Assembly: GCA_021464245.1 (NCBI GenBank)
Contig: JADCRB010000040.1
Location: forward strand, 203,840 to 267,839
Length of the DNA stretch: 64,000 bases
Source of the DNA: Carallia brachiata
Taxonomy: Eukaryota > Streptophyta > Magnoliopsida > Malpighiales > Rhizophoraceae
Direction of reading: 5' to 3'
Below the pieces are notes generated by a model, which made no database searches, was not told where the DNA came from, and was given only the letters and a program-made list of their open reading frames with translations. Position 1 is the stretch's first letter. Each line of letters opens with the position of its first letter. This document shows positions 1 to 12,445 of the stretch, one piece after another. Made by a program: the position numbers and the translations under genes.

Positions 1-732
1 CACCAGTTGATTGAGTCACTCAGTCGAGTTATAACTTGCAATTTTATTACCTCCCCACAAATTGAGTAACTTGTAATTAGAGAGGGAAAGAAAAGAAACG
101 AAATGGGAAAATTAGAAAATTAGAAAAATTTTCTCAACTGAAAAAAAAAAAAAGCTTGTATATAATGAATCCGAAAACAATACTCTGATTATTTATGTTT
201 TGGCCAATTTTATATATAAAGAAAATAAGAAACTGTTTTGAAACGAAAAATTGAGGGGGAACAAATCAAACTTAATAAAAAAAAAATACCTACTCTAACT
301 ACGCAAATGTCATTCGAATTGAATTGAGATTGAATTGACTCTTTTTTTTTCTTTTTCATATATCACATAATATGTGCAATTTACTTAAAATAAATAAATA
401 ATAAAATAAATTTATAAAATATAAGATCATTAATAATTTATATTCGAAAACAAAATGAATAAAAATAACAACTACCTCTCATTCATTATGTTTGAGAGAG
501 AGACGGAACTAAAACAAAAAAAAAAATAAGAAAAAACTCTTGAAACCAATAATTGATCTTTCTTTATGCACATAATTGTTTTCTAACTCCACCCTTTTCC
601 CCTAATCCATTCCCAAAAGCAAAACAAATACACGGCGAGGAAAATGGGAGCATGATGATGATCTGTCAGTATGTATACTTTTCCATTGTTCATAGACAAC
701 AGGATATCGATCGGCTGATGATCTAGATGATA

Positions 733-1118
733 TCACTCGGGAATACTCTGCAAATTAGGCCTCCAAGACCGTTGATGCGATTCAAACCGATCACTACTGC
801 CGTTGATCAACAACTGGGCTAGAACTTGTTGGAGTGACAAACCTTTCGTGTCAATCCTACTTAATAACTCCTCTAGCTGCTTCTTTGTAATCTTGATCTT
901 CACTTCTGTAATTGGTTTGTTGTTAATATTGTAGATGGTAAACTTAGACCTCCTTTATTATTGTGTCCAAGAAGATCGTCTTCTTCTTCCATGTTCATGA
1001 TGGCCTTCTCCTTCAAGCCATATCTTGTGTTGCTTGCAAAATAATTCTCCGGCACCGGTGACCCCCATTCTTCGCCACCCCAATTCGTCGGTGATTCGTG
1101 CCGTAGACAATTTCCCAT
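733..1118 (-). CDS. Small MGNC-type plant protein, about 128 aa, with one frameshift
   Basis: The start at 1118 opens with MGNCLRHESP; Gly2 followed by Cys4 suggests N-myristoylation and palmitoylation, so membrane attachment (inference). After an acidic middle (MEEEDDLLGHNN) the open frame fails near 946-955, and the conserved C-terminal half continues in the next frame: KFTIYNINNKPITEVKIKI, then KKQLEELLSRIDTKGLSLQQ, ending QSIPE at 735. One extra base at GGAGG would rejoin the two halves; 386 nt is one short of 129 codons, which fits. Plants have many short MGNC proteins with a C-terminal '(E)VKIKITKKQLEELL...GLSLxQVLxQLL' segment, some stress-induced; I do not know a biochemical function. 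The start is supported by a TATA box 80 bp upstream and a 5' leader without introns. It could be a pseudogene, but assembly error is likelier given similar breaks in neighbouring genes. Confidence 0.72.
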
Positions 1119-1196
1119 TTTTCTCTGTTTTTTTGGATAATGAAGATTATGAAAGGTTAGAAAGAGCTCAAGGTTTTGGAGGAAGAGAGATGGGCC

Positions 1197-1204
1197 TATA
1201 TATA
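1197..1204 (-). promoter_or_regulatory. TATA box of the MGNC-type gene
   Basis: On the minus strand TATATATA lies about 80 bp upstream of the ATG at 1118, giving an expected transcription start near 1165-1170 and a leader of about 50 nt. A perfect G-box core (CACGTG) sits about 55 bp further upstream at 1258-1263, and ACGTGGC-like motifs occur near 1470. These are the usual binding sites for bZIP/bHLH factors, so light, ABA or stress control is possible (inference). Confidence 0.55.
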
Positions 1205-1257
1205 AAAAGAAAGAAGGGGGTGGCAAGGGAGAGTCATACCTAACCTAATATTGGTGC

Positions 1258-1263
1258 CACGTG
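1258..1263. promoter_or_regulatory. G-box (CACGTG)
   Basis: Palindromic CACGTG in the context GCCACGTGAT, just upstream of the TATA box of the MGNC-type gene. It is a known bZIP/bHLH target; use here is inferred from position only. Confidence 0.4.
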
Positions 1264-1269
1264 ATGTCT

Positions 1270-4200
1270 CTTAAGAAATAATTTAATGGATAGAATTTAA
1301 GTTTTTATTTTAAGAATTTTAAATTTAAATTTTAGAAATGGTCGAATAAAATTTATAAAAAAAAATTATTTTTATTATATAATTTGTAACTTAATAAACC
1401 TTTAATCTTTAAGTAGATAAGAAAAAATAATATTGGTGGCACGTAGGACAACATGCCATGCCGACAGACGTGGCGGATTATGGGTGTTGACCTCATTGGC
1501 ATCTTTCAACCGAAACTGCATGTGAGCACCAAATGTCTTCATCTGCTTCACAACAGTTGTTATATAATTATTCGTAGTGCTGGCTTGGCTCAGCTTTTGG
1601 CTTGCCTGCGCTTTCCTCCGTGTTAGCGCGAGAGACAGCAGCAAGCAGATCATAAAACGTATACATTTTTTGGGATAGATTATAGTTACATTTGATGTTC
1701 ACATAATTCTATCATATTGTGTATACACAAGAATCAGATTAGTTTGTTTGATATTATCTTATCATGTCTAATGTATCGAATACATCATTAATTAGTGATT
1801 AGTCACTGGGTATCAATGATTTGTCGAGTTTCTGTTAACAAATGTTAAAAAAAAATTGCAAGCACATCATTTTGAACAACAATTTTATTGGTTGAGATTC
1901 GATACTAGACATAAAATAGATTGTAAGGATTTTATTTAAAAGTTTTAGTTGAAACTGAGTGTTGTTTTTTAAATTGTATCAAATAAATAGATTGTTTTTT
2001 TTTAACTTAAATCAAATAAGTAGATTAATCTCATATATGAAAATCTTTAATATATGAATTTTTTTAACATTGACAGAAAATTAAAAAAATTTTCACCCTT
2101 AGCTAATAACTTTCTCAATTTCAAGTTTAAAGATCTCTTTTTCACAAAAGTTTTTTTTAACTAGACAGAGATTTATTCATAACTAATTTTTCAAAAAAAA
2201 GAAATTAATTCTACAAAAAATTGTACGAGGTGATAAAATCTCTCTCAGCATTTATTTTTTGACAAAAGCTATCAAAATAAAATAAACTAGAAAGCAAGGA
2301 GTTGTGCAAGGATTATATATATATAGACTCTTTTTTTTTTTTTTTTGACAAAAACTATCAAAAGAAAATAAAATCTCTGTTTGCAAAAATTTGAACGAAG
2401 GCCTATGGGACAAACTAGCCCCTGTATCGAAAATGCCAAACTGATCTCAAAAAAAAAAAAAAAAAAAGATGAACATGCCAACGGTATTAATTATTTGTGG
2501 ACCATCAGGCCAGGACACGCAAGCCGTGAATTTCCAAATTACAAAGCTCATGAAGGCTTACGTAAGTAGCCAAGACAGCCAGCCACCCAGCTCAGTTGGG
2601 ATTAGTTTAGGTGTGAACGCACGGTTCAAGAGGGCATCTTCTTCAAGGTGAAAGCAGGTGTGAACACGAATCATCCAAAGGAATCTTGCATGTAGCCCAA
2701 TAAAGCCATTACAGCTCTCAAAGGGTGGCTGGTCAAGACGTGAGCAGTGTTACTGCTACTAATCATATTCCAATTATTATAATCTACTACCCCGCTTTCC
2801 ACAATTCCCTCCGCATAGACCAGGTCCCCATTTCTTGGATTCGGGAAAAAAAAAATATTAAAACAACACCTACCTATTTTGTTAATCGGTTTTGTCAAGT
2901 TTTAATTAAATTTATAAATATTATAATCAAACGCGTTGCCATAGTATTAAGAGGCTGCACATTTAAAAGTACTATAGTTCAAAATGTTAAATCTAGAGTT
3001 CAACGAGAAAACTGACAATATTAGGTAATAATTTCTCCCTCTTGATTACTTGAGAGACTTGAACTTATGATCTTATTCTGATAATAATTGTTAAGATCAA
3101 GTGCTTATCATCACATAAAAAATTTAATTTATTAATTATAATATAACTTTATTTCATTAAAATTTCTCAAAATTGTATTTTAACGTTAAGGAGTTACATA
3201 TATTACAAATGTTATGAACTGAAATATTAAGCTAAGGGTTTAAAGAGTTTGTGGACAATATTAGCCAAACAATAGACACTTGGTGCTTAACGACATTGGG
3301 GACCCACTGGGGCTTCCGAGTTTTTATCTGGGCCCTCAGCAACTGTGAAATGAATCTATGGCTACACACTTACTTGGCAGACTTTATGGAATGTAAGAAA
3401 ATAACTTAGATAAGATTCTGACTCGACGGCCCAAAAATGAAAAGAGCATGTTGAATTTGAATTTTCATTACTTGCGATAAGGATGTAAGTGCTGTCTAGG
3501 CCTGGAGTACTATCATCCCAACGGCTATGATTTGAAAATGGAAGTCATCTCTACTTGTATTTTGCATGCAAATATGGGGAATTAATGTTGGTGGGTCATG
3601 TATATTTTTGGGTGACTTAATTTATCTATATTCTTTAAAAAGCAGGCATCAATGTGTGATAAGTAGTGACGATCATATGATGTATGTTCACGTTTTATCT
3701 ACACAATAAAAAACACACCATGTGCCTGTAAATAAGCTGACACAGTTATTAAAAATTCAATGACTTGATAAAAGTTGGCTTGAAGTGTAATGTCAAAATT
3801 AATTTGATAAAAAAATAAAATTTTAAGTAAGAGCAGACTCAGCTCATTTAAGTTCATAAGTAAGTCTTTTAAAATTAAATACTTATGTTTTTAATTAGTT
3901 TAATTTCATTAAATATAACATTTTATAGCAATTAAATCTTATTTACAACAATAACTTCTATAATATTAATTATTTTTATTAATAGTCAAATGAAATATCT
4001 ATGAAAAATTAAGTCTTAACTGGATTGAACTGGCGCTGGACTCGTTATCTGGTTAGTTTAATGAGTCAAACTTAGACGTGCAAAAGCAAAGCCTCTACTC
4101 ACTTCACCTCTTTCTTATGGTCTTTGCGTTGTAACAATTCAAACGTACAATAACATAAGCACATTGCTTAATTACGTTATCTTGCTGTATTGTCACCACT

Positions 4201-4697
4201 TTCTTTTTATCCCAAAAAAAAAAATTATAAGTATATTGATCGTTGTACTTGCAGATTAAAGTCATAAATTATTTGTTGACGTCTTTATTCAATTTTTTTT
4301 ATACATAAATTTTTTTTATTTTAAATAAACAATGGGAGAATTCAAATTTAATAAATAATAAAAATATACACTAAATTATTAGAAGCCCCTGACATTGGAG
4401 CTGAAAACAAAAAAAAACAGAGGAGCTGGCTTTTAATTATGCCGCATATTTTTTAGGATGGTTGGTGGGTCCAAGTTGGCTGGCTCCTAACCAACAAACT
4501 TTCACGCTTTCGCGAGCCGCTCGTTCACGGCCCCACAATCTATGCTTTACAACTAACTAGGAAGGAGGAGGAGGCGGTGCACTCGAAAAGATCCAAAATC
4601 CATGCTTAGCTCTTGCTGATTTCATCCTTTACCAACTTTGTGGGCTCTTTACACGTGGTTGTCCTCCCTAGAGTTTCATTTAAACGAAAGCTTTATA
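1270..4697. other. AT-rich intergenic DNA, no gene recognised
   Basis: About 3.4 kb of AT-rich sequence with many homopolymer runs. The only longer frames, 1402-1653 and 2671-2898 on the minus strand, have no recognisable domain and no splice or promoter context. Around 3040-3080 a minus-strand GTTCAAGTC motif resembles a pol III B box, but no A box is convincing. Confidence 0.5.
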
Positions 4698-5347
4698 GTC
4701 CGTTTGGTTTGAAGAGAAACCAAGCGAAAGAAACGGTGTATAGACAGAAAATGTTTTAGGAATTGAAGATTCTCACGTTTGGATGCGACGGAAGAAAGAA
4801 AAGCCTGTGAATTGGGTTAGAAAATTTCACGTGAGACCCATTGATTGTCATTGTCACTGTTTCCGTAAGAAAAGTGGAGAAATTAAGAGCAAAGATTGTG
4901 GCTTTGAGTAAATCTATCAAAATATCCTCAATTCATCCTAACCCTTATAAAAAAAAATATAATTAAAGGTTTCTTAAAGGACACTCCAGTAATTAGAGTT
5001 CAGTACTTTTATTCTAAAGGTTTTATGTTCAAATTCTGTGAAGGGATAGGTAGAATTTATGAGAAAGGATAACTATTCATATTATATAATTCAAGATCAA
5101 ATAGCCTCTTAATGAATAAAAAAAAAACACAATTAAGGGCATTTTGATCATTTGATATAATTAATATTTTTTTCTCTCCAGTTTCTATCTTTATCCAAAC
5201 AAAAAGTTTATTTTCTTATAATTCTCTTTCTTACTTAATTTTCACGTATCTAAATAACTATTAATAAAATTCTTTCTTTTCTTATTCATTTCTTTCTCAC
5301 TACTTTTTTCTCACTATTTCTCTCCCCCAACAAAATCCAAACACACC
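4698..5347. mobile_element. Possible Harbinger/hAT-type MITE (degenerate)
   Basis: The left edge reads GTCCGTTTGGTTTGAAG and the right edge, reverse-complemented, GGTGTGTTTGGATTTTG, a 'GTGTGTTTGG'-like terminal inverted repeat common in plant MITEs. The interior is AT-rich and non-coding. No clean target-site duplication is visible, so the boundaries are approximate. Confidence 0.35.
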
Positions 5348-5877
5348 ACTCTATTATATATGATACAATTTTTATTTTATGTGAGATTTTTTATTTGATT
5401 CACTAAAAAATGAATTAAATTAAATTAATTTTAATTTAATTTTAAATATGAGTAAAAATTAACAATTTAATTGATGTCTACTTAAAATTAAAAAAGCGAT
5501 AAAATATATTTTTGTAATATAAAATTATTAATAAATTATGCTTAAAAAAAGGAGTGAATGTAATAAGCATTTAGTTTTAGTACGCATATTACGAAACTGA
5601 TTTGCTAGATCGATTTTGGCGGTAGGAGTAAGTTACAGTTGCATTGCATTGCATTTGCATTTGCATGAAGATTTGACCAAAAACATGTCATGTTTGCCAT
5701 AAGCAAGACGGGTTAGAGAATTGTAGTGATCTAACACCCAGTGGATTGATGAGGCCTTTTGGACATGCGAATTCAAGGCCTAAGCCTGAGCTACTGCCCT
5801 AAAGGACTGGTGGCTAATCGCTGTGATCAGTGATAGACAAGTTCGGCCTTGAAATACTTGACCAGTCAATTAGACTC

Positions 5878-5908
<31 letters not shown>

Positions 5909-6395
5909 AATCGGATATAAAGAGGGATTGACCTCATATTTAATAGTGAACATTACTCTTTATGCATTCACTCATATTTAAAGATTTTTTTACTGTATTT
6001 ACGTTAGGACCAAAAGTTATAAAATTTCTGTGAAATGAGACATAGGAGTGTCAATTTACTACTTTACTAAAAATTAATAAAAGAGATTAAAATTTAAACC
6101 TGTGACTTATCATATTGAACCCAATCTACTAAATCACTTGAAACAATCCATGGGGCTGTGCGACTCTAAAATGAAACTTCATCGGAAAATCTATTTAGCT
6201 TAATATGGTACTTTCGAGAAAATTTGTTTAGCTGAACTCGGATAACCTCAGTGAGGAAGTTTAGGAAGTTACAAATATAAAGTACCATATCAAAATTTTT
6301 CTTTTGGCTCATTTTTCTTAAAGTAACTAATTCAAATTAGTGAATATTTTTAACTGTTTGTCTTCTTAACATACACTTACCTAGTGATCCTCTTC
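5348..6395. other. AT-rich intergenic DNA with a TA/CA microsatellite
   Basis: No gene seen. A (TA)n tract followed by CACACA lies at about 5877-5907, and a GCATT/GCATTT short tandem at about 5640-5668. Around 6080-6140 the minus strand has motifs loosely like tRNA A and B boxes, too degenerate to call. Confidence 0.5.
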
Positions 6396-7005
6396 CAATT
6401 ATTTTTTTTTGACCGAAAATAGAAACGATTCATTGATACTCGATGAATTCATACATAAAATCGACGTAAAAACGTCGAAAGTGTCTGCATAAAGCAGAAT
6501 GAGAAATCGACACAAACGGCCTACATAACAAACGATCAAATAGACCATTAACAGAACGAGCACAGAACCCGAGACTACTAACTGGATTTGATCCAGTTAA
6601 AAGAAGCTGCATACAGCAACATATACCATACGAGAACGGTGGATTTAAAGTACAAATCGTTAGGGTATCTCCGACACCGATTTCCAAATCAGTCAAAATG
6701 CATACATACAAATAAACACAGGCAATATAACTGTTATAAGCAACCCAACACAAAAGACAAAGGCTCATCCATTCCTCTCCAGCATTGACGGCAGCTACAG
6801 TGGACAGTGGTGGCAGCTTCACTGGCGACAGCCAGAATGAGGTCAGAGGCGACGGTGGTGTATGAGGGGGTGATGGCTTTTCCAGCTGAGGAAGAGGTGC
6901 TGAGTGTGGCGCCGGCCGGCCAGACTTTAACTGCAGCAGAGAGGGTTCCGGCTTTCTCGCCGGCGGCCGGTACTGCGGCTCCGGCAGGAAAGACAGCAAT
7001 TATTT
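6396..7005 (-). mobile_element. 5'-truncated retroposon (LINE 3' end or SINE-like) with TSD
   Basis: A GC-richer block of about 590 bp on the minus strand ends in a short poly-A (T-run at 6402-6410). It is flanked by the direct repeat CAATTATTT at 6396-6404 and 6997-7005, consistent with target-primed reverse transcription. The end before the A-tail (TCAATGAATCGTTTC...) resembles plant LINE 3' ends. The 189-residue open frame inside has no domain and low-complexity composition, so I do not treat it as a gene. A processed pseudogene of an unknown transcript is the alternative. Confidence 0.6.
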
Positions 7006-7850
7006 AGCCGGCCATATTTAGTTTTAATCATTTCAGTTTAACTAAATCCCTCTTGTCCTTGTAATAAGGTGACCAGCCTAACTTTTTGCAAATGTCAAAA
7101 ACGTAGCAGCCAATCAAGGAGCAATCTATTCATAATTGTGGGCGTGGATTTGCTGTCCGAGAAAATAACCTGATAGATTATCTTAAGAGTAACATGTCAA
7201 TAATTTTTAATAACATAATACATATTTTAAATAATAAAATATTTTATTATAAAATTTTAATGTCAAAAATATAAATATTATTATTTAAAATTCAACACTC
7301 ATTATTTTTTTATATATCTATAAAACTCAATAATTATATGTCAGCCAAACTTTATCCTTCCCGATTAGACTATCAAACGTCCTTTGTTTAGATTAATATT
7401 TTAAAAGACCAAAAGAAAACGTCCGAATTCGTTAGGATATCTACAAGAAAAGTAATTTGGCTTTATCGGGCTCGGGGAAAATGGAAAGTTTACACCAGCC
7501 ACCTTTGGATGACTGAGGAATAAGGAATTTAATTCAATAATGGCCTAAAATAAGTTGCACGTCTCTAATGAACAATTCAAATTGAAATTTTGGTTTAAAA
7601 AAAATACTATATATCACCATTTAGATATTAACAAAATAATTATAAAATAATATAAACTATTAAATAATTAATTTTTTTAAAAAAATTAATTATTAAATAT
7701 TATTAAATAAATAACGTGACTATTTTATTGTTATCCTGAAGTTAAATTATAAAGTGAAATTCTTTGTTTTAAGGGATTTTGCTTTAAAATATTTTAACTT
7801 TTAGGAACGGGAATGAACTTGAAACAAGTTGATTGTTATCCATTTGATTG
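7006..7850. other. AT-rich intergenic DNA, nothing recognised
   Basis: No coding frame of note, no repeat boundary and no RNA gene recognised between the retroposon and the nested LTR element. Confidence 0.5.
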
Positions 7851-7992
7851 GTTTCTATTAGTTATTGGCACTCTAGGAAGATTAGAACATAAACTGAATT
7901 TTCTTGTTATAGCAAAAGGCAATATTAGAAAATAAAAAAATAGAACAGGTAAAAAGTTTTGGAGTGAAGCCGAAAGGCTTCATCCTCTTCTA

Positions 7993-9345
7993 TTGATAAT
8001 TAGAGATGACAATTTTACTCATATTTGTCGAGATTTATTCGTACCTACCCTGACGGGGTCGAGGTCAAAGTCAGTTGACTGGGAGACGGGACGGGGATCC
8101 ACATTCTCCGTCCCCATACCCTCCCTATATCCACCACTTTTTTTTTATTCTTCAATCTTTATTCAGTTTTATTGTTAATGTTTGCTACATTTACTCTCCA
8201 ATGACTTATGTTTTAGCTATTTTAAAATTATTAATATAATTATTAAATTATTAATAGAATTACTTTCTCTTAACTAGATAGTTTACTCACAATATTGATA
8301 GTCTTAGGGTCAATGATTCAAGTAATAATCAATTCTAATGATAATCATAAAATTATTAATGAATAATGCAGAAATTATAATAATTTGTTCTGAAAGACCA
8401 TCTTTATACTGGAAATCTTGTTCTAAAACACTATTATTTTTTTCTTTCCAAAGGTGTCAGCATATACATGTCAAAATTATGAGAATAAATTATTTAAGAA
8501 GTTAGAAACGAAGTTAAAACTCTAAATATTGCAAAAAATCTAACACTATGTACGGAAAAATAAAAAAGGAAAAATTCAAAATTATGGGGTAAATTTTCCA
8601 TAGTTTTCATTTATTTAATTTTTTATTGTTGGATTTTTTTTGTGTGATCCATATTTTTATAAAATATAGTTTTAAACTTTAGTCTCATGCAGTAACTGAA
8701 ACATTGAATGTGATTTGCCTAAATTATTCTTCTATGTCAGCATTTTCAAAAATAGTGTCATTATATCAGTATATAAACTGGAGTAATATAGTTTCAATAA
8801 TTGCTTATTATAAACTTGAGCAATATAATATCTTCAAAAATAATGTCATTATTTTTCTGCATGATGTGCATCAAGTTGTAAAATCTTAATTTATGTTGCT
8901 AATTTTTAATATAAAACTCGTGCGTCTGAACTTTAATATTTAAATCATTTATTCATTATATTTTTAAGTCAAAGGATATTTGTAACATATATTGTTAATT
9001 TGTCTAATTTTTTATATAAAACTCGTGCGTCTAAACTTTAATATTTAAATCACTTATTCATTATATTTTTAAGTCAAATGATATTTGTAATATATATTGT
9101 TAATTTGTCATTAACCACAAGTTTCAAGTACTTTGAGCAGTGAAAATATATGATTTTTTTTAATTTTCATTTGAATAGATATGAGACGAGGACAAGGATC
9201 CCCAATCTCCAGTGGAGATGGGAACGAGGATAAAAATTTCAAATCCACCGGAGACGGGGACGAAGATGAGGGTAATAAATGGGTACGGGGAACGGGGGAG
9301 TCATCTTCGGCCCCGACTCTCCCCATTACCAACCCTATTGATAAT
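7993..9345. mobile_element. Non-autonomous hAT element nested in an LTR
   Basis: The insertion 8001-9337 (1337 bp) is flanked by a perfect 8-bp duplication TTGATAAT (7993-8000 and 9338-9345), the size made by hAT transposases. Its ends are imperfect inverted repeats: TAGAGATGACAAT on the left, TAGGGTTGGTAAT on the right (reverse-complemented). GC-rich subterminal blocks with GGGGAC/GGGGAT motifs follow inside both ends (about 8048-8130 and 9181-9330), typical of hAT transposase-binding regions. The interior is AT-rich and has no transposase. Removing it restores a continuous LTR, so the order of insertion is certain. Confidence 0.82.
8911..9112. repeat. Two tandem copies of a ~105-bp unit inside the hAT element
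   Basis: ATAAAACTCGTGCGTCT recurs at 8911 and 9016, and the similarity runs over about 100 bp, ending each time near ATATATTGTTAATTTGTC. Only a few mismatches separate the copies. Confidence 0.8.
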
Positions 9346-9527
9346 CAAGCTTTATTATATAGAGGTAAAGTTACATTCAAATTCAAATAAAACTAAGTAA
9401 ATTCAAAATAGGATAAGATAACAATTAAACAAATTATCTCCAATAACTAACTTAACAAATTTATGGAAAATGAAAGATTTAAACAAAAGTTAAAATGCAA
9501 GTAAAATGACAGCACCGTAATCCAACA

Positions 9528-9536
9528 CTCTTCTTT
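9528..9536 (-). other. Polypurine tract of the TRIM-like element
   Basis: On the minus strand the bases CCCAAAGAAGAG run directly into the TGTTGG start of the 3' LTR. Its position fixes the orientation of the element. Confidence 0.6.
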
Positions 9537-10434
9537 GGGACTATTATTTTGCATGCCTTAAAACAAGAGTGATTAGATTTTGATCTGAAACTTCGTCTTC
9601 ATTTTTCTAGTTTATGAAATCAGTCTTCAAAGATGTTTAATTGATTTTGAATCTTCAAATTTTTTGATTTTTGAAAACTAGTCTTCAAATATATTTGACT
9701 CCTCTAGAGCCTTCAAGCTTATTGGTTTAGAAACCACTCTCCAAAAGTTTTTGTACTTTTCTATTTCTCCTCTTGAAGGTATGGAGGTCATCGATTTGAT
9801 GAAAATGACAACTACATTTGCTGCATTCTTTTTTGGTTTCAGAAACCAATCATAAAACTGATTTTCTCTATAGAAAATTTCAATGGTTTGGCTTTTTGGT
9901 TTGATGGGAAAACTCTATGGTTTTTTCCACTCAAAAGAAACTTTGATTTGATGGGGAAAATTTCTGATTTTCAATCACACTAAAATGCTTATCTTGCTGG
10001 GAGATACTCTTTGATTTTACACTCTTTACTCAAGCATTTAAATCACTCTCTTCTCTCTACTACGAAACACAGGTCATAAGGATGCAACACTGTTCAATTA
10101 CCACTGTTAGTTATTGACAGTCTAATAAAATTAGAACACAAACTGAATTTTTTGATTATAGTAAAAGCAATACCAAAAAATTAGAAAATAAAACAAGAGA
10201 GAGAAAATTCTAGAGTGAAGCCCAAAGGCTTCCTCATCTTCTATTAATAATCAAGCCTCATTATATAGAGGTAAAACTACATTTAAATTCAAATAAAGAC
10301 AAATAAATTCAAAATAAGATAAAATAGCAACTAAGCATATCATTTTCAATAACTAAATTAACAAATTTTTAGGAAATGATTTGAACAAATATTGAAATGG
10401 AAGTAAAATTACAGCACTATAATCCAACAGTTTC

Positions 10435-12445
10435 TTTGTCATGTCATGTATATTGTTTTCTTTTTTGAACAATCTGATAATTAATGGTTAGTTGTTATTA
10501 CAAGATCCAAGAACTGAAATATGTAGGTAATATTGTTTCATTTCGAAGGATGAGAGCATAAGTGGATCCAGAACTGTTTGTCAGTAAGACAAAATAATAT
10601 GTACATACAATACCATAGCAAAAATTTATATGATTTTTTTCCATTGTCAATACCATCAAAGGCATGCTTATAATTTGCATTTGGATAAAGAGAATGCATT
10701 AACGAATTAAACGAAGAAGATGACATGATTAGAAAACCAAGAAAATCTTTACATGGCTTTTGTTCAATTGTTGAATATCAACAAAAAAAGCTCTTCCGTC
10801 AAGAAAATTTTATCAACACAAGTTTTAGGCATAAAAAAATGATGACCTTTTTACAATTGAAAAGAAAGTAAAAAGTATTTTGAGAAATTACTTTTTATAC
10901 CCCAAGTTTAAGGTATATTTACACTTCACATATCAAATGTTTAGAAATTATAAATATATATATATATTAAAACTAGCACACGTCAGTCAATTTAGACGAA
11001 ATCGTGAATTAACTATTATACCCTCATTAAAAAAAAAAGTCAGAAACTTAATTTTGGAATGCAACCTAAGCCGCTCGAGGGGGATCGAAACCATGCTGAC
11101 CAACAGAAGTCCATGTTTCAGAATTATACTATTCTGTATGCACCAGTTTTTGCTCCCCAGATGTATAATCCTATTTAAGTATGGGCCGGTTTGAGCATAA
11201 AAGAATTTGTCCTATTGAAAGAGTGTCGCACATCTTTTATCCAAAGGGACAAAGACAAAGGTGAAACCCAGCCCATATTTGATTCGAAAATAAAAAGTGA
11301 AAATAGCCCATCTTTGATCAAAAAAACTAAAAGACCAAAAAACAAAAAAAAGGGAGAGAGAGAGAGGATATCATAGGTGAAGTTAGTCCGTCTTCCCCAA
11401 TCTCTAAAAGCCCTCCACTCTCGGGCCTAGCCATCTTTCGCAACTCGAATCTTAATTTAAGTTCAGCGGCTCTCATCGTTGACGATGGTGGTGAAACTCG
11501 AACAATTGCTTTATAAGCTTTTGCTAAATGTCAATTTTGTTGCATCAGTAAAAAAGTTGAACTACTGGTTTAGTCTAACAACTCTACATATAGATCTTGC
11601 AATTGCTGGCCCAAAACAAAAAAAAATTGTATAGACATTAGTTTTCTCTATTGCACCATAATTTAAGTCAATAACGCCAATCTACACTTGAAAATATACA
11701 ACGACGAATTTGAAATTCATTATATAGATGCCTAATTGCCCGTTCGAATATAAGTTAAACTATCAATAAACAGCATTTTGTTCACGAATTCATAAGGATA
11801 TATTAGCCAAGATAGTTCCTATGTATATCCGGTAACTTGTTTAGGTACTTTTACGTTCTTGTATATATAAACTGTTCCACGAGTTGATAATATGTTCAAT
11901 AAATCAAATATCGTTAAGGAATCACAAAACTAACAAAGTTAACAATCTTATATTAAAGTGTTTTTCTTAAGTATCAACATTGCTGTTCAAGTTAATTAAT
12001 ATCAGGGCATCTCAATCGTTATTTGGCTTCATCAAACTCATTTGTCATAGCCTTGTACATGAAAAAGAATGGGGTAGCCTTTCCCTTGTGGTTTGTTGTG
12101 TCGTGGAATCCGCGTCGGCTTTTAGTTCGATGTCGTGGAATCATTTATATTTTTTATGTCTCCGTAAAAAGAACGACAGTCAAAAGAAGTGTATTCATGA
12201 GATTCTCGTAACTTTTCTTGCTCTCGATCTCTCGCAGTAGCCACTTTAATGAGTTTATTAGAGACCCTGATTTGTTCTAAGTTTTATTTTATGGTCACGT
12301 AAATTATCTGACAACATTTAATTATTTAATAGTCGTGTTATTCGATTTATTTTAATGTCATCTAATAATCTTATTAAATATTTCCCTTTTGTTTTAGACC
12401 CCAACCCCCCCTTCTCATTATCCAATGATACCTACTCGCGCTGGT
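10435..12445. other. Intergenic DNA, no gene recognised
   Basis: AT-rich, with scattered short frames (for example 10880-11194 and 11980-12240, plus strand) that lack domains, codon bias or splice context. Nothing else recognised. Confidence 0.45.

Larger units (their letters stand above)
7851..10434 (-). mobile_element. Small non-coding LTR (TRIM-like) retroelement, minus orientation
   Basis: Two LTRs of about 325 bp: the 3' LTR is 7856-8000 plus 9346-9527 (split by a hAT insertion) and the 5' LTR is 10105-10429. Read on the minus strand the 5' LTR is TGTTGG...CTAACA, canonical TG...CA. The 5-bp target duplication GTTTC flanks the whole element (7851-7855 and 10430-10434). A purine run AAAGAAGAG sits directly before the 3' LTR (9528-9536), as a polypurine tract should, and TGGTA follows the 5' LTR where a Met-tRNA primer site is expected, although the rest of that site is not conserved. 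The LTR contains a TATATAA box. The internal region is only about 577 bp and non-coding, so the element depended on another for its proteins. Copia affinity is a guess from the LTR start. Confidence 0.8.

Noticed and set aside
1402..1653. 83-residue minus-strand open frame with a hydrophobic start
   Set aside because: No family, no TATA box or splice context, and high chance of occurrence in this DNA.
3030..3080. pol III B-box-like motif on the minus strand
   Set aside because: No acceptable A box at the right distance.
6430..6999. 189-residue minus-strand open frame
   Set aside because: It lies wholly within a retroposon with poly-A and target duplication, has no domain, and the frame reads into the 3' end of the element.
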